Origin: Paradesertivirga superstes | GTDB taxonomy: Bacteria; Bacteroidota; Bacteroidia; Sphingobacteriales; Sphingobacteriaceae | Direction of reading: 5' to 3' | DNA: 64,000 nt | Assembly: GCF_037622515.1 (NCBI RefSeq) | Contig: NZ_JBBJCN010000002.1 | Coordinates: 186,001 to 250,000 of the forward strand | In this document: positions 18,903-27,405 of the stretch, in pieces | Position numbering within the stretch: position 1 is the first letter of the stretch | Layout of the letters: each line of letters begins with the position of its first letter | The notes under the pieces: model-generated | What the model was told of the DNA's origin: nothing | Seen by the model: the letters and a program-made list of their open reading frames with translations, nothing else | Databases searched by the model: none | Position numbers and translations under genes: made by a program

Positions 18903-21302
18903 ATGAAACCATACATCCTTCCTTTTGAAAAAATTGATCTTACACATCTGCCGGAAGTAGGTGGTAAAAATGCATCGCTGGGCGAAATGTTTAATAACCT
19001 TAAGCCTTTGGGCGTTGAAGTGCCGGACGGTTTTGCTATAACAGTGGAAAGTTATCGCTTTTTTCTTTCTCACAACGAGCTTGCAGAAAGACTCCGGAAA
19101 TTACTGAATGCTGTTGATAGTCAATCGCTTTCTAATCTTCCGGAAATAGCCCAACAATGCAGAACCCTGGTTACTAATGCGGTGTTTCCTGATGAAGTGA
19201 AAAAAGAAATTACTCAGGCCTATTATCAATTGTCGGGCGTTCAAAACACATTGTCGGTTGCAGTACGCAGCAGTGCTACGGCAGAAGACTTGCCCACTGC
19301 CAGTTTTGCCGGTCAGCATGATTCATTTCTGAATATAAAAGGCGACGAAAACTTGCTTGATGCGGTACATAAATGTTATATCTCATTATTTAACGACCGG
19401 GCTGTGAAATATCGCATTGACAATGGCTTTGACCACATGCAGGTAGGATTGTCTGTAGGCGTGCAGCATATGGTTCGTTCAGATAAAGGTTGCGCCGGTG
19501 TAATTTTCACCCTGGATCCGGAAAGTGGATTTAAGAATGCTGTTTACATAACCGGAGCCTGGGGGCTTGGAGAGAATGTAGTTCAGGGCGCCGTAAATCC
19601 TGATGAGTACTGGGTGTTTAAACCAACACTTCAACAGGGGAAGAATGCCATCATTGGACGGAAAAAGGGAGAAAAAGAACATACGATGGTCTATGATGAA
19701 ACGGCTGAGACAGGAAGATCTATAAAAAATGTAGAAACTCCTTTGTATAAAAGTACGGCCTGGATTTTATCAGATACCGAAGTGTTAGAATTAGCCAAAT
19801 GGAGCTATGAAATTGAAAAACATTATGCCTTGCCTATGGATATTGAGTGGGCTAAAGATGGTATCGATAATAAAATTTACATTCTTCAGGCAAGGCCGGA
19901 AACAGTTCATTCTCACAAAGAACATGTCAAAATTGAGAGCTACAAGTTAAAAGAAAATGGAAAGATACTTTGTAAAGGCAAGGCGGTAGGCAAGAAAATA
20001 ATCAGTGGTCGTGCTTGTATTATCCATTCCCTGAACGAAGCACCTAAATTGCAGCCAGGTGATATACTGATTGCAGATAATACCAATCCCGACTGGAATT
20101 CACTCTTACGCAAAGCAGTTAGTATTGTAACAAACAAAGGTGGGCGCACTAGTCATGCATCTATTGTAGCACGTGAGTTAGGTATAGCAGCTATTGTGGG
20201 CACAGGTAATGCAACACAGGTAATTCATGACGGGCAAATGATCACCGTAGCTAATGCAGAAGGCGATGAAGGAAATGTGCTGGACGGAGATGTACCATTT
20301 GAAGTACTTACTACCGACTTATCAAAAGTGCCGGAAGTAGAAACAACTCCTTTATTTATACTGGCCGACCCGGACCGGGCATTTGAATTATCACATTACC
20401 CTGCAAAAGGTGTTGGCTTGTTAAGGATGGAATTTATTATCAATAACAGTATCCTAATTCACCCGATGGCATTAGTGCAGTTTAATCAACTGCCGGAAGG
20501 CCCGGTGAAAAATTCCATTGCGCAAATCACGGCAGGCTTCAGAAGCAAAACCGGGTACTTTGTTGATCATTTGTCGGAGGCCATTGCAAAAGTAGCCGCG
20601 GCGTTTCATCCCAATGAGGTGATCTTAAGAATGAGCGATTTTAAATCAAATGAGTACGCTTCACTCGTTGGCGGCCAATATTATGAGCCTAAAGAAGAAA
20701 ATCCCATGATTGGTTTTCGGGGAGCATCGCGCTATTACGATCCCCGTTATTTACCTGGTTTTGGTCTGGAATGTGAAGCTGTTCTGAAAGTACGAAATGA
20801 AATGGGTTTATCGAATGTAAAAGTGATGATCCCATTTTGCCGGACTGTACAAGAAGCTGAAAAAGTTTTACAGACAATGGAATCGTTTGGGTTAAAACGT
20901 GGCGAAAATGGATTAGAAGTATACATGATGGTTGAAATACCCAGCAATGTAATATTAGCTGATAAGTTCGCTAAATTATTTGATGGATTTTCCATTGGAT
21001 CGAATGACCTCACACAATTAACGCTGGGACTTGATAGGGACTCTGATATTGTAAGCCATTTATTTGACGAAAACAATGAAGCGGTAACCACCCTGATCTC
21101 ACAAGCTATTAGAGCCGCAAAAAATGCAGGTATCAAAATAGGCTTGTGTGGCCAGGCTCCCAGCGATTTTCCAGAGTTCTCACAATTCCTGGTAAGCGAG
21201 GGGATTGATACAATTTCCTTTACGCCTGATGCATTGATCAAAGGAATAGAAAACATTGCGGAGGCCGAAAATAAGGTTCATGCAATTCTGGATAGTATTT
21301 AA
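18903..21302 (+). CDS. ppsA: Phosphoenolpyruvate synthase
   Basis: A 799-aa enzyme converting pyruvate + ATP + water to PEP + AMP + Pi. The N-terminal ATP-grasp domain (VGGKNASLGEMF at the start) is followed by the swivelling phosphohistidine domain with GGRTSHASIVARELG (His418) and the C-terminal TIM-barrel with GLCGQAPSD (Cys749). It is followed after 33 bp by the dehydrogenase and after a further 18 bp by a cation ATPase, an apparent operon that links gluconeogenic or fermentative pyruvate handling with ion pumping. TAGCCTTG at 18804 is a possible weak promoter. Confidence 0.95.
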   Translation: MKPYILPFEKIDLTHLPEVGGKNASLGEMFNNLKPLGVEVPDGFAITVESYRFFLSHNELAERLRKLLNAVDSQSLSNLPEIAQQCRTLVTNAVFPDEVKKEITQAYYQLSGVQNTLSVAVRSSATAEDLPTASFAGQHDSFLNIKGDENLLDAVHKCYISLFNDRAVKYRIDNGFDHMQVGLSVGVQHMVRSDKGCAGVIFTLDPESGFKNAVYITGAWGLGENVVQGAVNPDEYWVFKPTLQQGKNAIIGRKKGEKEHTMVYDETAETGRSIKNVETPLYKSTAWILSDTEVLELAKWSYEIEKHYALPMDIEWAKDGIDNKIYILQARPETVHSHKEHVKIESYKLKENGKILCKGKAVGKKIISGRACIIHSLNEAPKLQPGDILIADNTNPDWNSLLRKAVSIVTNKGGRTSHASIVARELGIAAIVGTGNATQVIHDGQMITVANAEGDEGNVLDGDVPFEVLTTDLSKVPEVETTPLFILADPDRAFELSHYPAKGVGLLRMEFIINNSILIHPMALVQFNQLPEGPVKNSIAQITAGFRSKTGYFVDHLSEAIAKVAAAFHPNEVILRMSDFKSNEYASLVGGQYYEPKEENPMIGFRGASRYYDPRYLPGFGLECEAVLKVRNEMGLSNVKVMIPFCRTVQEAEKVLQTMESFGLKRGENGLEVYMMVEIPSNVILADKFAKLFDGFSIGSNDLTQLTLGLDRDSDIVSHLFDENNEAVTTLISQAIRAAKNAGIKIGLCGQAPSDFPEFSQFLVSEGIDTISFTPDALIKGIENIAEAENKVHAILDSI

Positions 21303-21335
21303 AATCTTGAAGCCAATTCTCAAAAACTAAGCAAG

Positions 21336-22349
21336 ATGAAAGTCCTCATTTATAGCACAAAAGATTTCGAACGCTCCTATTTGATCAGTGCAAATAAAAT
21401 GAAGCATGAGTTGACCTGTGTAACCGAAGCGCTAAGTCTTGAAACTGCAGCGTTGGGACAAGGGTTTGAAGCTGTAGTAGTTTTTACGGGAGATGATATA
21501 TCGACAGCAGTGGTTGAAAAGCTAAATAAAGTTGGGGTTAAGTACATCGCTGTAAGAGCAGTGGGCTATGACAATGTAGATATTAAAAGAGCCGGAGAAT
21601 TGGGAATGAAAGTAGCCAATGTCCCTGAATATTCGCCATACGCCATTGCCGAACACACCATAGCGCTGATTCTAGCTCTGAACAGGAAATTAATTCTGGC
21701 GGATAAGCAGGTGCATAATTTGAATTTTAAAGTTGATAACCTTGTGGGATTTGACCTACATCAGAAAACTGTTGGAATTATAGGTACCGGAAAGATTGGA
21801 AGTGTTGTGGCTAAAATTCTGAATGGTTTTGGCTGCCGTTTATTGGGGTATGATCTTTACGAGAATAAAGAACTAATCGAGAAATATAACCTGGAATATG
21901 TTGATTTAAAAACCATATGCCGGTTATCTGATATTATATCCTTGCATACGCCCCTTAATTCCGCTACGAAATATTTAATCGATAAAAAAGTGCTGGATAT
22001 CATGAAAACCGGTGTTATGATAATCAATACATCAAGGGGCGCCGTAATTAATACAGAACACATTATAGTGGCTTTAGAGAATGGTAAAATCGGATATTTA
22101 GGATTAGATGTGTACGAGCGTGAGAAAGGAATTTTCTTTTATGATCATTCCCTCCAACCGCTAAAAGATGAAGTATTGAAAAAGCTAATGAGTAATCCAA
22201 ATGTTATAATTACGCCTCACCAGGCTTTTGCCACCAAAGATGCTTTAGAAAATATTGCCAATACCACTTTTTACAATATTGATAGTTGGGCGCAGAAAAA
22301 AAAGTCTGATAACGAATTAACCCCTGAGGTTTATGCGGAGCACGTTTAA
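21336..22349 (+). CDS. D-2-hydroxyacid dehydrogenase, D-lactate dehydrogenase type
   Basis: A 337-aa NAD-dependent dehydrogenase. The Rossmann motif is GIIGTGKIGSVVA (near residue 148). SRGAVINTEHI, the following Glu-containing loop and the catalytic-His segment ITPHQAFAT are present. The ending with a long gap between LGLDVYEREKG and the His loop is typical of LdhA-like D-lactate dehydrogenases. Its place behind PEP synthase suggests pyruvate/lactate interconversion under low oxygen; that part is inference. Confidence 0.9.
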   Translation: MKVLIYSTKDFERSYLISANKMKHELTCVTEALSLETAALGQGFEAVVVFTGDDISTAVVEKLNKVGVKYIAVRAVGYDNVDIKRAGELGMKVANVPEYSPYAIAEHTIALILALNRKLILADKQVHNLNFKVDNLVGFDLHQKTVGIIGTGKIGSVVAKILNGFGCRLLGYDLYENKELIEKYNLEYVDLKTICRLSDIISLHTPLNSATKYLIDKKVLDIMKTGVMIINTSRGAVINTEHIIVALENGKIGYLGLDVYEREKGIFFYDHSLQPLKDEVLKKLMSNPNVIITPHQAFATKDALENIANTTFYNIDSWAQKKKSDNELTPEVYAEHV

Positions 22350-22367
22350 GCCAACCAGATAAAATAA

Positions 22368-25010
22368 ATGTCGAACGAGAAACATTCATCTCCACACGAA
22401 AGCAGGAACTGGTACAAATTAAGTATAAGGGAAGTTTTCGAATCGCTTGGAACCTCTCCGAAAGGTTTAACTAAAGCAGCGGCGGATGAAAAACTCACCC
22501 AATTTGGGCCCAACGAATTACTGGAAGGTAAAAAAAAAAGCATAGGAGGTATATTGCTGGCGCAGTTTAAAGATCTGATGATTTTGATCTTACTGACAGC
22601 AGCTATCATTTCAGGAATAATAGGAGATCTTACAGACACCATTGTCATCCTTGTGATTGTAATCTTGAATGCGGTAATTGGTTTTACTCAGGAATACCGT
22701 GCGGAGAAAGCCATGCAAGCATTAAAGCATATGGCTATTACCCAGGCCAGAGTACTCCGCGATGGAAGGATTACCCGGTTGCCTGCTACGGAATTGGTGC
22801 AAGGGGATGTAGTATTGTTAGAAGCCGGACAGGCCGTTCCGGCAGATGTGCGCGTCATTGAATCTATTAATTTAAAAATCGAAGAAGCATCCTTAACCGG
22901 CGAATCACAAACCATAGACAAAACTACCTTTCCGCTTGAAGAAGACGAACTACCGCTAGGTGACCAGAAGAACATGGCATTCAAAGGTACGTTTGTTGCG
23001 CACGGACGCGGTACCGGGGTAGTAATCGCCACGGGAATGGAAACAGAACTGGGTCGCATAGCTAAAATGTTGCAGGAAGATGAAATGCAAACTCCCCTGC
23101 AAGAACGCATGGCCGCATTTGGAAAAAAACTATCTGTACTGGTCCTGTTTTTATGTGTCTTGTTTTTTGTCGCAGGATGGTGGCGGGGAGAAGATCTAAC
23201 AAAAATGGTGCTTACCAGTATTTCACTTGCAGTTGCGGCCATTCCCGAAGCATTACCTGCCGTTATTACTATTTCCCTGGCCCTGGCTGCTAAAAGAATG
23301 ATCCGCTATAACACTTTGATCCGAAAATTACCGGCGATAGAAACCCTGGGTTCAGTTACTTATATCTGTTCCGATAAAACAGGTACGCTTACTAAAAACA
23401 AAATGTATGTGGAGCAGGTGTTTGTAAACGGGCAACTGCACGAAGTAACGGCGTTATCATCCATTAAACAACAACAGGAAGTATTGTTCTTGCTACATGC
23501 ATTTGCTTTAAATAATGATGCGTTAGAAGACGATGAAAAAAACATCAAAGGCGATAGTACTGAAATTGCTTTGATGGAAGTTGCAAGGGAACTAGATGTA
23601 TCAGCAGATAGTTGGCCACGGCTGGCAGAAATTGCTTTTGATGCCGACAGGAAACTTATGAGTACTTTCCATAGCTATAACCATAAAATTATTTCTTTCA
23701 CTAAAGGTGCACCGGATATTTTACTGGAACAATGTGTAGATATTAACACCCTTGGTTTGCAACAACAGGTGGATGAGATGGCAGCTAAAGGTCAGCGGGT
23801 ATTAGGATTTGCCTATCGCTACTGGGATGAATTACCCGAGAGTCCTTCCAGTGAGTTTCATGAAACCGATTTGCATTTTTTAGGTTTGGCGGGCATGATA
23901 GATCCGCCAAGGGAAGAAGTATCTGACGCTGTAGATCAATGTAAAACTGCGGGAATTGTTCCCGTCATGATCACCGGAGATCATCCGCTTACAGCAAAAA
24001 ATATTGCGCAACGTATTGGAATTTTAGACAAGGAAGATGACATCGTAATAACCGGCCAACAACTGGCAGCTTTAGATGATGATCACCTTTTAGCGGAAGT
24101 TGAAATGATTAAGGTATATGCCCGTGTTTCGCCTGAACAAAAATTGCGGATTGTGAAGGCTTTACAGCAAAAAGGGCATTATGTAGCAATGACGGGGGAT
24201 GGAATAAACGATGCCCCTTCCTTAAAAAGGGCGAACATTGGAATTGCCATGGGCGTAACCGGGACAGATGTCTCTAAAGAAGCTGCTCACATGATTTTGC
24301 TGGATGATAATTTTTCGACCATTATAAAAGCAATAAAAGAAGGGAGGAGGATTTATGACAACATTCTAAAATTTATCAAATACCTGATGACAACCAATTC
24401 CAGTGAATTGTGGACTTTATTGATAGGGCCTATAGTAGGTTTGCCGGTTGCGCTGTTGCCTATACATATTTTATGGATAAACCTGGTATCTGATAGCTTA
24501 CCTGCTATTTCACTATCCTTTGAAAAAGCCGAAAAAGATATTATGGAAAGACCTCCACGACCACCTCAACAAAGTATTTTTGCCAATGGCAGAGGCTTTC
24601 ATATGATATGGGTAGGTATGCTTATGGGGGCTGTTGCCTTGTTTATGCAAAGTTGGGCTGTTAAAAACGGCCTGCCATGGCAAACCATTGTTTTTAATGT
24701 TTTATGCCTGAGCCAGATGGGACATGTATTAGCAATCCGTTCAGAAACGCAGTCTTTCTTTAGCATTGGTATATTCTCCAATAAACTGATGATTTGGTCC
24801 GTATTTTTAGTGTTGGTTTTACAATCCGTTGTAACCTATACTCCTTTATTACAGCCTATTTTTCATACAAAAGCGCTTTCGGTAAAAGAGTTTTTAGCGG
24901 TTGGTGCTGCTTCATCTTTGGTCTTTTTTGCAGTTGAAATTGAAAAAACAATTTTCAGGAGGAGAAAGATCAGAACAGGTAGAGCACTTAAATTGAATGG
25001 AATTAGCTAA
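22368..25010 (+). CDS. P2A-like cation (Ca2+-type) ATPase
   Basis: An 880-aa P-type ATPase: N-terminal cation-ATPase domain (GLTKAAADEKLTQFGPNEL), TGES (177-180), PEALP in helix 4 (293-297), DKTGT (336-340), TGDGINDAPSLK, and a C-terminal helical bundle with WINLVSDSLPAISLS. The PEALP and NLVSD signatures resemble SERCA/PMR1-type Ca2+ pumps. It is the third gene of the ppsA operon. Confidence 0.92.
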   Translation: MSNEKHSSPHESRNWYKLSIREVFESLGTSPKGLTKAAADEKLTQFGPNELLEGKKKSIGGILLAQFKDLMILILLTAAIISGIIGDLTDTIVILVIVILNAVIGFTQEYRAEKAMQALKHMAITQARVLRDGRITRLPATELVQGDVVLLEAGQAVPADVRVIESINLKIEEASLTGESQTIDKTTFPLEEDELPLGDQKNMAFKGTFVAHGRGTGVVIATGMETELGRIAKMLQEDEMQTPLQERMAAFGKKLSVLVLFLCVLFFVAGWWRGEDLTKMVLTSISLAVAAIPEALPAVITISLALAAKRMIRYNTLIRKLPAIETLGSVTYICSDKTGTLTKNKMYVEQVFVNGQLHEVTALSSIKQQQEVLFLLHAFALNNDALEDDEKNIKGDSTEIALMEVARELDVSADSWPRLAEIAFDADRKLMSTFHSYNHKIISFTKGAPDILLEQCVDINTLGLQQQVDEMAAKGQRVLGFAYRYWDELPESPSSEFHETDLHFLGLAGMIDPPREEVSDAVDQCKTAGIVPVMITGDHPLTAKNIAQRIGILDKEDDIVITGQQLAALDDDHLLAEVEMIKVYARVSPEQKLRIVKALQQKGHYVAMTGDGINDAPSLKRANIGIAMGVTGTDVSKEAAHMILLDDNFSTIIKAIKEGRRIYDNILKFIKYLMTTNSSELWTLLIGPIVGLPVALLPIHILWINLVSDSLPAISLSFEKAEKDIMERPPRPPQQSIFANGRGFHMIWVGMLMGAVALFMQSWAVKNGLPWQTIVFNVLCLSQMGHVLAIRSETQSFFSIGIFSNKLMIWSVFLVLVLQSVVTYTPLLQPIFHTKALSVKEFLAVGAASSLVFFAVEIEKTIFRRRKIRTGRALKLNGIS

Positions 25011-25186
25011 GTGTTGTTTAAACTATGCAGGGACTTCAGGAAGAACCGGAACTATAAATTAAATGAAATTTACTTGTATAGCCCTCTTACAATTGACACT
25101 TGCGGAGTATATAGTAGTCTGCGATTAATCAAGTAATCCCTGGTACAGCTATTGACAAACGCCTTCTGTGCTCAGGGTATTTCTCT

Positions 25187-25194
25187 TAACTTTG
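25187..25194 (+). promoter_or_regulatory. -7 element TAACTTTG of the crp-like gene
   Basis: An exact TAnnTTTG ending 3 bp before the ATG at 25198. If transcription starts 5-7 nt past this element, as usual for this class, the mRNA begins at or next to the start codon (leaderless). A left half-site-like TTGACAA lies at 25152-25158, but no full palindrome. Confidence 0.55.
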
Positions 25195-25197
25195 TGT

Positions 25198-25842
25198 ATG
25201 GCCGATGCATTAACAATACCCCAGTATATCAACCAATTTTTTCCCCAGTTTGAACCATCCCTAAAAGAAAAGCTGATTGCTAATTGTTCTATTAAAAGCT
25301 TTGAGGCCGGAGAAATTTTAATGACCCCGGGACAATACTTTCGTTCTACCATGCTTATTGTGGAGGGGCGGGTGAAACTTTACCGTCAGGGCGAGGACGG
25401 AGGAGAGTTCTTTATGTATTACATCGAACCCGGAGGGGCTTGTGCTCTATCTATGATATGTGCAGCGAAACAAGAAACAAGTGAGGTAATGGCAAAAGCA
25501 GTAGAAAATACCGTGGCTTTACTTATCCCGATTCAGTTGATGGATGAGCTGATGAAGGAATACAAAACCTGGTATTACTTTGTGCTGGAAACATATCGCA
25601 GGCGTTACGAAGAACTGCTTCTAATGGTGGATAATATCGTATTTAAAAGCATGGATCAACGCCTCGAATTTTATCTGAAACAACAGTACGAGAAGTTACA
25701 CACCCGCGAGCTGAACATTACCCACCAGGAGATTGCTAACGATTTAAGTACCTCTCGTGAAGTGATTTCCCGTTTATTAAAGAAAATGGAGCAGCGCGGG
25801 GATCTGCTGTTGCATCGGAACTATATAGAATGGAAAAGATAA
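25198..25842 (+). CDS. Crp/Fnr-family regulator of the sulfur locus
   Basis: A 214-aa regulator: cyclic-nucleotide-binding-like beta-roll (residues about 20-115), dimerisation helix (about 118-150) and C-terminal winged helix. The recognition helix STSREVISRLLKKM keeps the Arg-Glu-xxx-Arg arrangement with which CRP contacts TGTGA, fitting the TGTGAC-type palindromes next to it. The cAMP-pocket Arg/Ser signature is absent. Cysteines occur at 30, 82 and 88, the last two in EPGGACALSMICAA, which suggests thiol or persulfide sensing rather than cAMP. The Fe-S cysteine cluster of FNR is absent. ATG 25198 is chosen over the upstream frame extension because the promoter ends at 25194. Confidence 0.88.
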   Translation: MADALTIPQYINQFFPQFEPSLKEKLIANCSIKSFEAGEILMTPGQYFRSTMLIVEGRVKLYRQGEDGGEFFMYYIEPGGACALSMICAAKQETSEVMAKAVENTVALLIPIQLMDELMKEYKTWYYFVLETYRRRYEELLLMVDNIVFKSMDQRLEFYLKQQYEKLHTRELNITHQEIANDLSTSREVISRLLKKMEQRGDLLLHRNYIEWKR

Positions 25843-25876
25843 CACCAATTTTAGCTTCCTTAACACTTAATTTCCT

Positions 25877-25922
25877 TTGTGACAATTGTCACAATGATTA
25901 CTTCCTATTCTACTGACCTTTA
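25877..25922 (+). promoter_or_regulatory. Operator 1 (Crp-type palindrome) and promoter
   Basis: A perfect 18-bp palindrome TTGTGACAATTGTCACAA (25877-25894) containing TGTGA-N6-TCACA. GACCTTTA (25915-25922) serves as the -7 element; the palindrome centre to the first T of TTTA is 33.5 bp. It drives the 84-aa membrane protein. Confidence 0.85.
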
Positions 25923-25934
25923 TGCAGGGAAAAC

Positions 25935-26189
25935 ATGATAGAAATGGAAACACTTCGGAAAAAAATATTCATAGGCTGGAGTTTCATGAGGTGGCTAAGG
26001 CTGGCAATGGGGCTAACTGTTGCCTATCAGGCTTTCGAATTACAAAACGTATTGCTTGGCATCTTGGCATTTTTATTTATTTTCCAAGCCCTGGCAAACG
26101 CGGATTGCTGCGGAACGAGCGCTTGCAATAGAGCTCCGGCAAGGCAAAAATCTAACAGAACACAGGAAATTGATTTTAAAGAGTTTTAA
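25935..26189 (+). CDS. Small membrane protein with CCGxxxC motif
   Basis: An 84-aa protein. After a short basic N-terminus come FMRWLRLAMGLTVAYQAFEL and GILAFLFIFQALANADCCGT, two membrane helices, then a cytosolic or periplasmic tail starting CCGTSAC. It resembles DUF2892-like small inner-membrane proteins often encoded beside rhodaneses. The vicinal Cys pair plus a third Cys could carry or transfer sulfane sulfur (inference). ATG 25935 is after the predicted transcription start; ATG 25944 is an alternative. Confidence 0.72.
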   Translation: MIEMETLRKKIFIGWSFMRWLRLAMGLTVAYQAFELQNVLLGILAFLFIFQALANADCCGTSACNRAPARQKSNRTQEIDFKEF

Positions 26190-26467
26190 GATAGATAAGA
26201 AAGGGAGAAAGAGATGTCTACGTCTTTTGAAATCATCTGCACCCATCGCTTGATCTGACAGTTGTTAGCTTTTAAAAATTGTCTGGCCAAAAAAGCCTTT
26301 AACTCAATATATCATCAGGGCGAATTTAGATAAAATGCGAATGGGCCTTTTGGTATCTAAGCATCATGGGGTATTAAAAGCATTTTGTCCTGCGTCACCA
26401 GCCCCTGATAGTATACTTCCTCGCGCCAGCTACCGCATTTCCACATTCCTTTAGTCAACCGGATCCC
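26190..26467. other. Intergenic, no clear gene
   Basis: After the small membrane protein a GGGAGAAAGAG-ATG at about 26212 opens a 14-codon frame closed by TGA and continues in frame for about 24 further codons. It may be a remnant peptide but has no family resemblance. Nothing else was seen up to operator 2. Confidence 0.4.
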
Positions 26468-26512
26468 TGTGACTTTTGTCACAAACTCCCTGATTTCAAA
26501 GCATGACCTTTG
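26468..26512 (+). promoter_or_regulatory. Operator 2 and promoter of tauE-like gene
   Basis: TGTGACTTTTGTCACA (26468-26483) has exact TGTGA/TCACA half-sites. GACCTTTG (26505-26512) is the -7 element; the spacing from centre to TTTG is again 33.5 bp. Confidence 0.85.
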
Positions 26513-26530
26513 ATGTCTCAAAACAAAATA

Positions 26531-27325
26531 ATGGAACTACTAGGATATATTGCGTCGGCGTTAATTGGAATTTCTCTGGGTCTTATCGGTGGCGGCGGGT
26601 CTATTCTTACAGTGCCGGTTATGGTGTATCTGTTTGGAGTACAGCCCCTGTTAGCAACCTCTTACTCACTTTTTATTGTTGGTTCGACCAGTCTCATCGG
26701 TTCTTTCGACAATTTCCGTAAGGATCTGGTGAATTTAAAAGCGCTTGCGTTTTTCGGTGCAGCTTCAGTAATCACTGTATTTGCAACCAGAAAATTTCTT
26801 GTGCCGATCATTCCCAAAGAAATAATTACTATCGGAGGCTTTACAATTACAGAGTCGTTCCTCACAATGGTTCTTTTTGGATTATTAATGCTCGTAGCAT
26901 CTATTAGCATGATTCACGATAAATCTGGTGCCGGACCTGAAAAGGAATGTTCAGACTGCATTAAATTTTTCAAGTTACTTGGCTATGGCATTAGTATCGG
27001 ATTGGTCACGGGTTTGCTCGGTGCAGGTGGCGGCTTTCTTTTAATTCCCGCCCTGGTGTTCTTAATCAAGCTACCGATGAAAAAGGCGATTGGAACATCG
27101 CTAGCAATTATAGCCATGAATTCTCTGTTCGGCTTTGCCGGTGATCTCGGACACTTCAACATCGACTGGACATTTCTCCTTACCATCACGGCAATTGCCG
27201 TAGCCGGGATATTCGTAGGCGGCTTTTTGAGCAAAAAGGTACCAGCCGAAAGGCTTAAAAAAGGCTTTGGCTGGTTCGTGTTGCTAATGGGTATTTACAT
27301 CATTTTCAAGGAAATAAGTGGTTAA
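26531..27325 (+). CDS. TauE/SafE-family sulfite/sulfur exporter-like permease
   Basis: A 264-aa integral membrane protein with about eight helices. The two family repeats GLIGGGGSILTVPVMVYLFG (N-terminal half) and GLLGAGGGFLLIPALVFLIK (C-terminal half) are intact. TauE/SafE proteins move small sulfur anions or organosulfur compounds. An ATG at 26513 is adjacent to the -7 element and would precede the transcript, so I choose ATG 26531, where the sequence matches the normal family N-terminus. Confidence 0.9.
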   Translation: MELLGYIASALIGISLGLIGGGGSILTVPVMVYLFGVQPLLATSYSLFIVGSTSLIGSFDNFRKDLVNLKALAFFGAASVITVFATRKFLVPIIPKEIITIGGFTITESFLTMVLFGLLMLVASISMIHDKSGAGPEKECSDCIKFFKLLGYGISIGLVTGLLGAGGGFLLIPALVFLIKLPMKKAIGTSLAIIAMNSLFGFAGDLGHFNIDWTFLLTITAIAVAGIFVGGFLSKKVPAERLKKGFGWFVLLMGIYIIFKEISG

Positions 27326-27332
27326 ACCCTTT

Positions 27333-27377
27333 TGTAACAAAAGTCACCGTCAGGGCTTTCAAAGAACCCGAAATTTG
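27333..27377 (+). promoter_or_regulatory. Operator 3 and promoter of the rhodanese operon
   Basis: TGTAACAAAAGTCACC (27333-27348) is a degenerate copy of the same palindrome. GAAATTTG (27370-27377) is the -7 element, and the spacing is once more 33.5 bp. The ATG of the MBL-rhodanese gene follows 28 bp later. Confidence 0.78.
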
Positions 27378-27405
27378 TACTATCAAAATAAAAAACAATA
27401 AAAAT

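Noticed and set aside
20747..21256. 169-codon minus-strand frame inside ppsA
   Set aside because: Shadow of the conserved C-terminal barrel of PEP synthase.
22688..23242. 184-codon minus-strand frame inside the P2A ATPase
   Set aside because: Shadow of the ATPase reading frame: Ser/Thr-rich, no start context, no family.
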